Shown here: in pieces, positions 1-8,585 of the stretch
How positions within the stretch are numbered: position 1 is the first letter of the stretch
Layout of the letters: every line of letters starts with the position of its first letter
From: Planctomycetota bacterium
GTDB taxonomy: Bacteria > Planctomycetota > UBA1135 > GCA-002686595
Assembly (NCBI GenBank): GCA_012959525.1
Contig: DUDB01000020.1
Coordinates: 4,991-68,990, forward strand
Direction: 5' to 3'
DNA length: 64,000 nt
The notes under the pieces: model-generated
Told to the model about the DNA's origin: nothing
Database searches by the model: none
Seen by the model: the letters and a program-made list of their open reading frames with translations, nothing else
Program-made: the position numbers and the translations under genes

Positions 1-2
1 GC

Positions 3-419
3 AGCGGGTCCGACGACTGCGACGTCGACGGAGACGGCGACGACGCGGGAGCGTGTGGCGGAACAGACTGCAACGATGCCGACGCCGACATCAGCCCGGC
101 TGACGTGGATGGCGATGGATGGATGGACCTGTACGTCTCCAATATGTTCTCTTCAGCAGGTCAGCGGGTGAGCTCTCAGGGTGAGTTCCATGCAGGGGCG
201 AGCGCGACTGAGCGCACGCAGTTGCAACGCCATGCGCGCGGAAACAGCCTGTTCCTGAACCGCGGCGGCCAGGGCTTCGAAGACGTCACCGAGCAGGTGG
301 GGGTGGGGGTGGGACGCTGGGCATGGGGGGGGGTGTTTCTCGAATACGACAACGATGGTCATCCGGACCTCTTCGTGCCTAACGGTTTTGTCACGGGGCA
401 GGGCCCGGGAGACTTGTGA
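3..419 (+). CDS. FG-GAP/VCBS repeat protein, 5'-truncated piece ending at an in-frame TGA
   Basis: The reading frame is open from base 3 and runs off the left edge, so the real start is missing. From about base 91 it matches, nearly residue for residue, the paralogue at 51105-54302: an ISPxDVxGDG calcium-binding-type repeat, LYVSNM, RGNS, a GWAWG-like stretch, DNDG and VPNGF. FG-GAP/VCBS repeats fold as blades of a secreted beta-propeller and bind calcium through the Asp-rich loops. The frame stops at TGA (417-419), where the paralogue has an alanine codon, and similarity resumes in the same frame directly after it. Bases 3-90 are different: they encode Asp/Cys-rich CDVDGDG and DCNDADAD units typical of metal-binding-repeat proteins, absent from the paralogue at this place. 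That may be a join between two genes. Confidence 0.7.
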   Translation, partial: SGSDDCDVDGDGDDAGACGGTDCNDADADISPADVDGDGWMDLYVSNMFSSAGQRVSSQGEFHAGASATERTQLQRHARGNSLFLNRGGQGFEDVTEQVGVGVGRWAWGGVFLEYDNDGHPDLFVPNGFVTGQGPGDL

Positions 420-440
420 AGCTTCTTCTGGCGACAGGTC

Positions 441-2138
441 GTGTCGCTATCACCCGTGGGGGGAGATACCGCCGGGTCAGCCCTCGCTGCCTATGGTGCA
501 GGCTGGCAGAACCTGTCGCGCTGGATCCGGTCGGGTCAGTCATGGAGTGGGCATGAGCGCCACGGTGCGTTTCAGAACCTGGGCGGCTGGGGGAGCGGAG
601 CTGGTCGGTTCGCGGACGTGGCATTCGTGCACGGCCTAGACATGGACCAGGACGGGCGTGCCGCAGTGCCGGTGGACTGGGACATGGATGGGGACCAGGA
701 TCTGTGGGTTCTGTCCCGGAACGCGCCACGCCTACGGCTCATGGTCAATCAGAGCCCACCCGCAGAGAACTTCCTCGCCCTGCGTCTCCACGGAGCGCAG
801 GTGAATCGGGGAGCCATCGGCGCGCGGGTGGAGGTGATACTCGCGGACGAGGATCGGTCCGTCCTGGTGCGCAGCCAGCGCGCTGGGTCAGGGTACTTGG
901 CGCAATCGGGGCCCTGGCTGCATTTCGGTCTGGGCGTCGCGGAGGTCGCGGAGGTCCGGGTGCTCTGGCCGGGGGGGGGATGGGAGTCATTTGGAGCGCC
1001 AGCACGAGGACGCTTCTGGCAGCTCCTCGAGGGCACCGGAACCGCTCAGTCTTGGGCCCGCCCGTCGCTCCCCGATCCTGCGGTTGCCGAGGTGGAGCTC
1101 TCCTCGGGCGCGGGAACGCGCGGGACCGGTCGCCTACCGCTTGCCATTCCCACCCCCATGCCGCGTCTGCAGGTTCTCGGTCTGGATGGCAAGCCCGGTG
1201 AATTTCTTGGAATCACCCCCGGCGGCGCAAACGGGACGGGCCGCCCCGTGCTGATCACCCTGTGGTCGCACACCTGCGCGCCCTGTGTTCAGGAGCTTAC
1301 GGACCTGGCCGGTGCTGGCTCGGTGTTTGACCAGGTCGGCCTGAAGTCTGTGCTCTTGAGCGTCGATCCAACCGACGAACTTGAACGGGTGCGACAGGTT
1401 CTGGAGCGTACGGCTGCGCCCGGTCAGGCCGGGTGGGCCACCCGGGAGTGCATGGAGACGCTGGACGCCCTGGCCTCCGTGGCCGGCAGTCGACCAGCCC
1501 CGCTTCCGGTTCCCTCGAGCTTTCTCATTGACCCTAGCGGTCGTCTGCAGGTGATCTATCGCGGTCGTGTGAGTCCTCGTACCGTTCTCCAAGACCTGGC
1601 TCTGGTTCCGCTGGAGCCCCAGGCCCGGCGCCTGGCCGCCCTGCCCTTTTCGGGCCGGTTTCTTTCTCCCGCCCCGCTGGAGAACCTCACCTGGTGGGAG
1701 GGCGCACTCCGCCGCCTGGGGAAGGATGGGTTGGCTGCGGAGTTCGCTCTGGGGCAGTTGGATGCCGAGGTCGTGGATGAGGCCCAACTCCATTTGGGGT
1801 TTGGTGTGGCGCGGCTGCAACAAGGGCGCCTGCCAGAGGCCTTGGAGCATCTTCAAAAGTCCGCCGAGCTCAATCCCCAAAGCCCTCAGGTTTGGGTGGA
1901 GCTGGGGGTCGTGTTTTCGGGGATGGGCCAGGATGAGGAGGCCGAAGAGGCGCTCCTAAATGGGATCCGGCTGGACCCGGAAGGCGGACGCGCTCACTTT
2001 GAATGGGGCCGGATCCTCGTGAGGCGCGGTGATGGAGCGGGTGTGGAGAGCCAGGTACGCCGCCTGCGCGCCATCTCCAGTGAGCTTGCTGATCGCTTGG
2101 CTCTCCTCTGGAGGCAGGAGAGGGACCGTTTGCCCTAG
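441..2138 (+). CDS. ASPIC/UnbV - thioredoxin-like - TPR protein (3' part of the interrupted gene)
   Basis: Continues the frame of the upstream piece after the TGA at 417-419. The GTG at 441 is only the first usable start; similarity to the paralogue (SFFWR) begins at the codon after the stop. Domains by residue: last FG-GAP blades 40-105, ASPIC/UnbV 108-185 ending in a VRVLWPGG strand, a redoxin/thioredoxin-like domain about 240-390 with active site CAPC (279-282) and a cis-Pro region PVPSSFLID, then about three TPR units from 448 to 545. ASPIC/UnbV follows FG-GAP repeats in many secreted planctomycete proteins. The thioredoxin motif suggests periplasmic disulfide or peroxide chemistry, which is inference. 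The paralogue at 51 kb lacks the TPRs and both cysteines. If the TGA is real and not read through, the locus is a recent pseudogene. A sequencing or assembly error is the main alternative. Confidence 0.75.
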   Translation: MSLSPVGGDTAGSALAAYGAGWQNLSRWIRSGQSWSGHERHGAFQNLGGWGSGAGRFADVAFVHGLDMDQDGRAAVPVDWDMDGDQDLWVLSRNAPRLRLMVNQSPPAENFLALRLHGAQVNRGAIGARVEVILADEDRSVLVRSQRAGSGYLAQSGPWLHFGLGVAEVAEVRVLWPGGGWESFGAPARGRFWQLLEGTGTAQSWARPSLPDPAVAEVELSSGAGTRGTGRLPLAIPTPMPRLQVLGLDGKPGEFLGITPGGANGTGRPVLITLWSHTCAPCVQELTDLAGAGSVFDQVGLKSVLLSVDPTDELERVRQVLERTAAPGQAGWATRECMETLDALASVAGSRPAPLPVPSSFLIDPSGRLQVIYRGRVSPRTVLQDLALVPLEPQARRLAALPFSGRFLSPAPLENLTWWEGALRRLGKDGLAAEFALGQLDAEVVDEAQLHLGFGVARLQQGRLPEALEHLQKSAELNPQSPQVWVELGVVFSGMGQDEEAEEALLNGIRLDPEGGRAHFEWGRILVRRGDGAGVESQVRRLRAISSELADRLALLWRQERDRLP

Positions 2139-2141
2139 GGC

Positions 2142-2732
2142 ATGCTGGCGGTGGCGGTAAAGCCCTCCGGACTCGATGATGGAGCCATGGTGTTGCTATC
2201 CACAATGATGCCCCCCCTCGATCCGGATTGGAGAGGGCTCTGCATTTGGGCTGTTCCGGCGTTTCTGCTCGTGCCTCTCTGGGTGGGCAGCCCCCGAGGT
2301 GAGCGTACGACCTGGACTGTCGCTGCACTGCTTCTTGGTCTTATCTGGCTCGACAAGATCCTGGATCTGCAGAGCATGGTCCATCACGCCGGGCAGGAGC
2401 TCATCGGGGCCCTTGATTCCCAGTGGCGCATGCGGGGACCGCACCTCTGGATGAGGTGGGTCCTGTTGGGATCGACGTTCCTGGCAGCGGTTGCTGGCAT
2501 TACTGTCCTGGTGCGCTGCGAGCAGCACGTCAGTCCTGCCAAGATCCTCACGTTGACGGGCTTCCTGGGCATCGCGGGCTTCGTGACCATGCGTCACCTT
2601 CCCGCCATTCACACGGCCCTCGCAAGCGGCCTAGACCGATGGCTCGAGTGGGGCTGCCTTGGTCTAGTGTTGAGCGGCCTGACCTGGGGGCTGGTGGGAA
2701 TCCGCGGCCACACCCGCGCGGGGCCAACCTAG
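2142..2732 (+). CDS. Small polytopic membrane protein, unknown function
   Basis: About 196 residues with four or five hydrophobic segments (near residues 36-52, 62-75, 108-125, 138-150 and 170-188) and a short basic tail. I recognise no family. It starts three bases after the stop of the preceding FG-GAP protein, so it is probably translated from the same message. An internal ATG at 2187, preceded by GGAG, is an equally good start and gives a 181-residue protein without the polar N-terminus. Its stop codon shares a CTAG with the stop of the convergent radical SAM gene. Orthology could not be judged from the sequence alone. Confidence 0.6.
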   Translation: MLAVAVKPSGLDDGAMVLLSTMMPPLDPDWRGLCIWAVPAFLLVPLWVGSPRGERTTWTVAALLLGLIWLDKILDLQSMVHHAGQELIGALDSQWRMRGPHLWMRWVLLGSTFLAAVAGITVLVRCEQHVSPAKILTLTGFLGIAGFVTMRHLPAIHTALASGLDRWLEWGCLGLVLSGLTWGLVGIRGHTRAGPT

Positions 2733-4690
2733 GCCACGTTGGGATTTCGAGCGTCCTTGGGACGAGATTCGGGCAGGCGATTGATCTCCTCGGCGGGGTC
2801 GCTGCCCCGCAAGCCCGTGAGGGGCACATCATTGAGCGTGCCGTCTCCGGCCTTGCAGACGTGGCCGTTGACATCGGAGAGCCCTGCGGCGCTGAGGGCT
2901 GCCTGAACTTCGGCTGGATAGGACCAGGTGGTGTCCGGTTGATCCGGCTGGTAAATCCTGAAGCCGTGGCCGCCCCATAGATCCTTGCGCAGAATGAGGG
3001 GGTGGCTGACGAGCTTGTCGAAGTAGGGTTGGATGTCTTCCTGCTGCAAACCGCGATCTACCTCGAAGGCGTTCTCGCTGTAGGCCATGCTGGCGTGACC
3101 CGACAGAGTCGTCACGTTGGAGATGCCGAATTTCTGCGGCTTCTTGTGCATGGGGGAGTTGGCCGTCAGGAGGAAGGTGGCGATCTGAACGGTCTCGTAC
3201 AGGTGTTCGTTCTTCAGCAGGAAGTCGATGTTCTCGTTCATGTCTTCCTCGGTTTCGCCAGGCGTCCCGAGAATGATGAACAGGTGCACCTTGATGCCCA
3301 CCTTCTTGCAGTCTTCCAGGACGCGCCAGGCGAGCTCCGTGTTGACACCCTTCTGGATGATGTCCTGGATGTTCTGGGCGATTGACTCGAGGCCGAACAT
3401 GATGGAGTAGCAGCCGGCGGCCTTGACCTTCTCTAGGTAGGGCACGTCCATGCAATCTTCGAAGCGCATCATCCCGGACCAGTTCACCTTGGCTCCCCGC
3501 TCGAGGATGAGATCGCTGAGTTCGACGATGTCCTCGGGGTGCATGGACTCGTCGGTCAGGAAGAAGCTTCGTGCGCCGTAGCGGTTCTGGAGGTTGAGCA
3601 TGTCCTCAAGCACCAGTTCGGGAGCCCGAGCGCGCATGCGCCCGGTGCCCAATGTGAAGTGGTGCGAGCAGAATGAGCAGCGGCCCCAATAGCAGCCGCG
3701 GTTGGACATGATCGGCAGGCGAAGGGGGCGGTCCAGGTACTTCTCTAGTGCGAGGTCGTCGTAGTCGGGCGCATCCAGGGCGTCCATGTTCTTCAAGAAG
3801 GTGCGGTCGTTCGTGATGCGCTCCCCGTTTTCCATGTAGAGGAGGTTGGGGATCTCTTCGGTGCTGGTGCCGTCACGCAGGGCATCGATGAGTTGGGGCA
3901 GGGCTTCCTCCCCTTCATAACGGATCACGTAGTCGACCTTCTCTAGGACAGAGTCCTCAAGCCAGCCGGCGTCGAAAGTATCGGAAACGTAGCTGCCACC
4001 GAGCACCAACTTGGCGCGGACGCCATGGCCGCGGAGGAAGTCCGCCAGAACCAGGGCGGGCTCGAGCTGCCGGGACACGGAAACCGAGATGCCGATGACG
4101 TCGTAATCTTCGCGCTGAACCTGAGGGAGGACTGTCTGCTCGTAGAAATCCTCAAGTGCCCTGCGTCCCAGCTCCATGGTCTGGCGCAAGGCGTAGCCCA
4201 GGCGCAGGTGAACGGCATAGAAGTTGCGCTCTTCGAACTTGGTGAAGAACTTGGGGTAGGACAGGTAGGGGTAGTAGAAGATGCCCATCAACTTGAGCAC
4301 CCGCTGGAGCGTCTTGCGGTATCGGACAACGCCTTCCTCGGGGAACTGTTGCTCGATGGAGGTGGCCTCGCGGAATTCCGTGAAGAACTTGCGGTCCCGC
4401 AGGGTCCAGCGGGTCAGCAGCCGGGTCGCCGGGGCCGCGAACCAGCGCACGAAAAAACGCACCTTGGCGCTGGCGTGCGGTGCCGCTTGCTTGCCCCCTT
4501 GCTTGATGATCTCGCAGACTCGTGCGTGGGTGCGCGGATCCAGCGAATGGTGGTAGAGGTCGAGGTCTAGATCGCGCTGATGGGTGTGCTGAAAACCCAG
4601 TTTCTTGAGGTGGGCCACCAAGGCGGGGACGCCCATCCACGGGGAGTCACAGGGAGAGTCGCCGGGTGCGTGTAGCAGGAGGGTCTTCAT
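2729..4690 (-). CDS. B12-binding-type radical SAM protein
   Basis: A 653-residue protein. Residues about 190-300 look like a cobalamin-binding Rossmann domain (DVIGISVSVS, LVLGGSYVS) but lack the DxHxxG histidine motif, so cobalamin binding is uncertain. The radical SAM domain follows with the cluster motif C333-x4-C338-x2-C341 in NRGCYWGRCSFCSHH; the usual spacing is Cx3Cx2C, and the WGR insertion fits a subgroup of B12-type enzymes. Further family features are the MMRFE-like strand and the GLES and LFIILGTPGET segments of the barrel. The chemistry and substrate are unknown; relatives methylate or rearrange unactivated carbons in lipid, hopanoid or natural-product pathways. ATG start at 4690. 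A hairpin lies in the leader at 4727-4755. The gene appears monocistronic and converges with the membrane protein gene. Confidence 0.85.
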   Translation of the reverse strand: MKTLLLHAPGDSPCDSPWMGVPALVAHLKKLGFQHTHQRDLDLDLYHHSLDPRTHARVCEIIKQGGKQAAPHASAKVRFFVRWFAAPATRLLTRWTLRDRKFFTEFREATSIEQQFPEEGVVRYRKTLQRVLKLMGIFYYPYLSYPKFFTKFEERNFYAVHLRLGYALRQTMELGRRALEDFYEQTVLPQVQREDYDVIGISVSVSRQLEPALVLADFLRGHGVRAKLVLGGSYVSDTFDAGWLEDSVLEKVDYVIRYEGEEALPQLIDALRDGTSTEEIPNLLYMENGERITNDRTFLKNMDALDAPDYDDLALEKYLDRPLRLPIMSNRGCYWGRCSFCSHHFTLGTGRMRARAPELVLEDMLNLQNRYGARSFFLTDESMHPEDIVELSDLILERGAKVNWSGMMRFEDCMDVPYLEKVKAAGCYSIMFGLESIAQNIQDIIQKGVNTELAWRVLEDCKKVGIKVHLFIILGTPGETEEDMNENIDFLLKNEHLYETVQIATFLLTANSPMHKKPQKFGISNVTTLSGHASMAYSENAFEVDRGLQQEDIQPYFDKLVSHPLILRKDLWGGHGFRIYQPDQPDTTWSYPAEVQAALSAAGLSDVNGHVCKAGDGTLNDVPLTGLRGSDPAEEINRLPESRPKDARNPNVA

Positions 4691-4999
4691 GAGCGGCCAC
4701 GGGGCTAAATGGGGAATTCTAAGGTACAGGCCCCAATCTAGGAGTATTGGGCCTGAACCGTCTTGATCAAGGATAAGCGGCTATCAACTCTCCCGCAAGC
4801 GGAAGAGTTACTGGTATCCCAACATCGACCATTTTGGGAGCGATCCTTGGGTGAAAAGAGCCATGTCTGAGGTGATCCCGTTGTGAGGCACTTCAGGCTG
4901 GTGGGCGTAGGGTGTCCGTGGAGCACGCGTGGCTTGTAAATCCGGCCTGCAGTACGATTGCGTATTAGTATTAGGTGTTCGCTGCAACCCACGAATGAA
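4691..4999. other. Intergenic region between divergent genes
   Basis: 309 bases between the radical SAM gene (minus) and the HlyD-like gene (plus). It should hold promoters for both. The only structure I can point to is the inverted repeat at 4727-4755. I see no convincing gene: the 84-codon minus-strand frame here has no family resemblance or ribosome binding site. Confidence 0.5.
4727..4755 (-). promoter_or_regulatory. Inverted repeat in the leader of the radical SAM gene
   Basis: The arms at 4727-4737 and 4746-4755 are complementary over ten pairs (CAGGCCC and AAT) with one bulged C and an 8-base loop. It lies 37-65 bases upstream of the ATG on the minus strand. It could be an operator or a structured 5' leader; no T-run follows it, so a terminator is less likely. 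Visual evidence only. Confidence 0.35.
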
Positions 5000-6478
5000 A
5001 TGCGACCCGTAGCCCTCCTACTCCTGATTCCCGCCGTGGCATTGGCGGGAGTTCTACGACCAGACGTTCAGGCCAAAGCCCCGCGGCCTGGGGGCACGCC
5101 GGGCTCCATGGCCACGCCCAGGGCCAGAGCCGGAGACGTTCTCCTACTCGAGCGGCGCAGCGTGCTGGCGACCCTTGAACTCCATGGGGTTGTTGTCCCC
5201 GCGAGCTGGGAGAGCCTGGAGACCCCGGAGACCGCGAATGGCGCCAGCCTGGTGCTGGCCAACGTCCTGGCCCACGGGAGCCCTGTGAATGCTGGGGATC
5301 GAGTCGCGTCCTTGGAGGCCCAACCTTGGGTCGACCAACGGGAGGCCGCAGAACGTGCGGTGATCGAGGCGCAGCGAACTGTCCTCGCCGGGAAGGAGCG
5401 CGCAGAGCTTGCTCGGCAGTCCCGGGCGATGGCCCTGAAATCGGCCGAAGAGGATCTGGAGCACAAAGCCGCGACTTTCATGGCGCATGTCGAGGTAGCA
5501 ACCGGTCTCCGTCAGCGGGCGGAGAAGCTAACCGAGCAACGCCTTCAGGCCGTCGTTGATGACCAGCGCGACGAGTTGACGCAGTTGGAATCCATGTACA
5601 GCCAAGACGAACTGGTAGAAGAGGTCGAGCAGATTGTGCTGAGCCGTGCGCGCCGTGGCCTGGCCACCGCCATCAGCCAACTTCAGCTGAGCAAAGATCA
5701 GCGCGACCACGCTGACACCCTCGAGCATCCCCGGCACACCGCCCTACTAGAGCGCGGTGTGTCTGCTGCGCAGCATGCAGTGGAGTCTCTCAAGATTGAG
5801 CAGGAACTGAAGGCGGGCGAGCAGGGGGCCAGGCTGGAGAATGCCTCAAGGGCGTTGGATGAGGCCCGCGAGGCCCTGGAGCAGGCCCGAACGGTGGAAG
5901 TTGGCCTGCAGTTTGTCAGCAAGTCGACGGGGGTATTCCTCCATGGCGGGGCACGTGAGTGGGAGACTGGCGTGAGCCGTCCTGAGCACCGCAGGGGAGA
6001 TCGACTCCCCTCCGGCAGGAGTGCTTTCATCGTGGCCCCCGCGGACCTCGTCCACGTGAGCTTGGCGCTCTCTGCTGAGCAAGTTGCTACGGCGCGCAAT
6101 GCAACCAAGGTGAGTGCTCTGCCCGCCACCGGCCAGATTGCACGGGTGGGGACCTTGGCGGTGAGTGCTTATCCACGTCCCGACGGAAAATTCGGGGCGA
6201 CCCTTAGTTTGACGGGTCCATGGGTTGGAGTCCTGCCTGGTGTTCGTGCGGAAGTGGCCGTCGAGCGAATCGTGGTGGCGGACGCCATTCTCCTCCCCCG
6301 CGGGGCTATCCATAGGGACGCTGATCAAGCGTGGTGTTTGCTTGAGCGTGGCCGGGCCGGGGGTGGGGTCGAGTACATACGGCGCGAGGTGGTCTTGGGT
6401 ACAACGCACCCTGAAGGCGCCGAAGTCCTGAGCGGTCTTGAGGCGGGGGATCGCGTTCTTCTGGGGGAGGCCCCCTAA
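5000..6478 (+). CDS. HlyD-like periplasmic adaptor (membrane fusion) protein
   Basis: ATG at 5000 gives a clean signal peptide (MRPVALLLLIPAVALAG). An upstream in-frame TTG at 4958 would add 14 residues that spoil it. The layout is that of membrane fusion proteins of RND, ABC and type I exporters: a half lipoyl/barrel-sandwich segment around residues 45-100 (SPVNAGDRVASLE), a long helical hairpin of heptad-rich coiled coil about 105-310, and a beta-barrel plus C-terminal part ending in LSGLEAGDRVLLGEAP, the usual end of such adaptors. Adaptors bridge an inner-membrane pump and a TolC-type channel. No permease or ATPase gene is adjacent; the nearest TolC-family gene is 41 kb away. It is followed closely by the squalene-cyclase-repeat gene. 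Confidence 0.75.
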   Translation: MRPVALLLLIPAVALAGVLRPDVQAKAPRPGGTPGSMATPRARAGDVLLLERRSVLATLELHGVVVPASWESLETPETANGASLVLANVLAHGSPVNAGDRVASLEAQPWVDQREAAERAVIEAQRTVLAGKERAELARQSRAMALKSAEEDLEHKAATFMAHVEVATGLRQRAEKLTEQRLQAVVDDQRDELTQLESMYSQDELVEEVEQIVLSRARRGLATAISQLQLSKDQRDHADTLEHPRHTALLERGVSAAQHAVESLKIEQELKAGEQGARLENASRALDEAREALEQARTVEVGLQFVSKSTGVFLHGGAREWETGVSRPEHRRGDRLPSGRSAFIVAPADLVHVSLALSAEQVATARNATKVSALPATGQIARVGTLAVSAYPRPDGKFGATLSLTGPWVGVLPGVRAEVAVERIVVADAILLPRGAIHRDADQAWCLLERGRAGGGVEYIRREVVLGTTHPEGAEVLSGLEAGDRVLLGEAP

Positions 6479-6506
6479 CCCGGACTCCGGGGGTCCAGCA
6501 CCTGGG

Positions 6507-7685
6507 ATGGGAACTCAGTTCACCCGCGTCTTAGGCCTGCAGTTTGTCGTAGCCGTCCTCGGATGCTGCGGGTGGGCTTGCCCCTGCTGGGCGCAGGGGA
6601 CACCGTATCTGCGTTCCCCCTTGCGGGAGGAGGTCAGGGGTGCGACGGAGGCTGCCACTCAGTGGTTGGTAGACAATCAACTGGAGAGTGGTGGCTGGGG
6701 ATCACATCACTCCCCGCGACCCATTGAGGTGTTTGCGAGTGCCCCGGGTTCCCAGGACGCCTTCCGCGTGGCGACCACTGGCCTGGCCGTGAGCGCTCTG
6801 CTCGACTCACCCTTTGGTGGTGAGGCCAAGGCTGCGGCCGTCCAACGTGGGGTCGAACATCTGCTTGAGCACTACGCGGTGCGGCGTCAGAGCGGTATCG
6901 AGCACTACAACGTGTGGGCCTTCGGGTTTGCGCTGCAGGCCTTTGGGGAGTGCCTGTCGGAGGGGGCCACTCCACAGCACGAGGCCGAGGTGCGTGAGGC
7001 GTGTCGCAGCCTGATCAAGAGGCTCGCCGGCTATCAATCCATTGATGGTGGGTGGGGATACCTGTCTCTTCAGGGCTATCGCACCCATCCTCCAGCGGCC
7101 TCCTCCATGAGCTTTACAACGGCCACGATCCTTGTGGGCCTGGCTCGTGTCCAAGAAGCTGGTATCGAGGTACCTGGAGGGTTGCTCTCGCGTGCCATCG
7201 CCAGTCTTCGGCGCTGCCGCATGCCCAGGGGGCCCTACAGCTACGGAGAGCTGTGGAATCGCTCGCCGCAATCTTTGATCAATGGTCCGGCCGGAGCCGC
7301 CTGTCGCACGCCTGCCTGTCAGTTCGCCTTGATCCTCCACGGCCAGTCCATTTCAGATTCGGACCGGAACAGTTCATTGGCCGACCTCCTGGTGCGCTAC
7401 TCCGGTCTACAACGCGCCGGGCTGCGCCGGCCTATCCCGCATGAGTCCTGGTGCCAGATCTCGGGCTATTTCTTTCTCTACGGTCATGCCTACGCGGCCT
7501 ATCTGCTCGACCGGTCTCCCTCGGGCTTGCGCCAGCGGCACGCTCCGGCTCTGGCGCACGCCGTCCTGGCCTGCGTGCAACCGGACGGGTCGTTCTGGGA
7601 TTACCCCCTCTACAGCTATCACAAGCCCTACGGGACGGCGTTTGCGTTGATCTCACTTACCCGCATCCTCGGGCCTGACCGTTGA
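6507..7685 (+). CDS. Secreted prenyltransferase/squalene-oxidase-repeat protein
   Basis: The ATG at 6507, 28 bases after the adaptor gene, opens directly into a signal peptide (VVAVLGCCGWACPCWAQG); the longer frame from 6438 overlaps the adaptor gene. The mature protein has alpha/alpha-barrel repeats with QW-like motifs: SGGWGSH near residue 57, DGGWGYLS near 188 and DGSFWDYP near 352, each flanked by the helix pairs of terpene-cyclase/prenyltransferase folds. The DxDD acid motif of squalene-hopene cyclases is not visible, and an exported protein is unlikely to cyclise squalene. Planctomycetes encode many such extracytoplasmic repeat proteins with unknown function. A role linked to the adaptor upstream is only positional inference. 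Confidence 0.75.
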   Translation: MGTQFTRVLGLQFVVAVLGCCGWACPCWAQGTPYLRSPLREEVRGATEAATQWLVDNQLESGGWGSHHSPRPIEVFASAPGSQDAFRVATTGLAVSALLDSPFGGEAKAAAVQRGVEHLLEHYAVRRQSGIEHYNVWAFGFALQAFGECLSEGATPQHEAEVREACRSLIKRLAGYQSIDGGWGYLSLQGYRTHPPAASSMSFTTATILVGLARVQEAGIEVPGGLLSRAIASLRRCRMPRGPYSYGELWNRSPQSLINGPAGAACRTPACQFALILHGQSISDSDRNSSLADLLVRYSGLQRAGLRRPIPHESWCQISGYFFLYGHAYAAYLLDRSPSGLRQRHAPALAHAVLACVQPDGSFWDYPLYSYHKPYGTAFALISLTRILGPDR

Positions 7686-7734
7686 GTACTCGATGTGCCT
7701 CAGGCATCCCGACCCTCCGTATTCGCCGTGAGGG

Positions 7735-8583
7735 ATGGTGGAAATTTGGGGAGAGGGGCGAGGGCTCGTCCGATACTCTTCATGGGGCCACCCTCTCTGC
7801 GCTTACGACCCCCGCCACCTGATGCTCCCCCGTTCGGTCACCCGTCTCCTGAAGTCCATCGGCCGACTTCGGGACCCCAAGCCCCTCTCTTTGGATGAGT
7901 GGGCGGAGCACCACCGACCGCGGGTGATGGCCGATGTGCAGAGGGTGCTGCCTTACATCCCCGATGGCTCTAGGTTTGTGGACGTGGGGGCCAACGTTGG
8001 CCTCTTTACAGAGTGCATCCTCCAGGAGCGTCCCGGATGCGAGGCCTTCCTGTTCGAGCCCGTGCGCCGCTACTACGAGCGCTGCGTGGAGCGGTTCGAG
8101 GGTAACCCGCGGGTGCGAGTGATTCATGCGGGGCTCGGTGCGCAGGCTAGCACCGCCACGATCTACAAGCCACGCCATAACTTTGGGGGCAACACCATCG
8201 TCCGGGAACTGTTTTTCGACCGTAGCGAGTTGGCTCAACTTAAGAGCGAGACACCGTTCGACGAGGAGGAGGTGAAGATCGAGGTCTTCAGCGAGGTTGC
8301 CGAGCGTCTCGGTATTGTCGACGTTGACTTCGTCAAGACGGACGCGGAGGGCTACGACCATGCGGTGCTGGCCGGGATGCTTCCATGGCTCTCGACACAG
8401 GAGCTCAAGCCCGTGATCTTGGCAGAGCTTCTCGCGGAGTTCTATCACCCGAGCTGGGATGAGCAGGCCGCCGCGCTTGAAGGCCTCACGCGAGTGGGGT
8501 ACGCCGAGTGCGACCTCTCCCAGATGGCGAAGATCGACGACATCCTGCTCTTTCCCAGCGGCTACATGCAGCCGGAGCCCTGA
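7735..8583 (+). CDS. FkbM-family SAM-dependent methyltransferase
   Basis: The core motifs of class I methyltransferases of the FkbM type are present: FVDVGANVGLFT (SAM-binding glycine loop), FLFEPVRRYYE (acidic end of strand 2), and VDFVKTDAEGYDHAVL, the KxDxEG signature of the family. FkbM-type enzymes O-methylate sugars or polyketides. ATG at 7735 gives 282 residues; ATG at 7822 (MLPRSV) is an alternative giving 253 and closer to the domain border. The next gene, a flippase, begins two bases after the stop, and a HAD hydrolase overlaps that, so the three likely form one operon for making and moving a methylated glycan. That pathway is inference. Confidence 0.85.
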   Translation: MVEIWGEGRGLVRYSSWGHPLCAYDPRHLMLPRSVTRLLKSIGRLRDPKPLSLDEWAEHHRPRVMADVQRVLPYIPDGSRFVDVGANVGLFTECILQERPGCEAFLFEPVRRYYERCVERFEGNPRVRVIHAGLGAQASTATIYKPRHNFGGNTIVRELFFDRSELAQLKSETPFDEEEVKIEVFSEVAERLGIVDVDFVKTDAEGYDHAVLAGMLPWLSTQELKPVILAELLAEFYHPSWDEQAAALEGLTRVGYAECDLSQMAKIDDILLFPSGYMQPEP

Positions 8584-8585
8584 GG

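Noticed and set aside
417-419. Selenocysteine codon
   Set aside because: The paralogue has Ala at this position, there is no redox context, and no sel genes or convincing hairpin follow.
4738-4992. 84-codon minus-strand frame in the intergenic region
   Set aside because: No ribosome site, no known motif and atypical composition; it covers the expected promoter of the adaptor gene.
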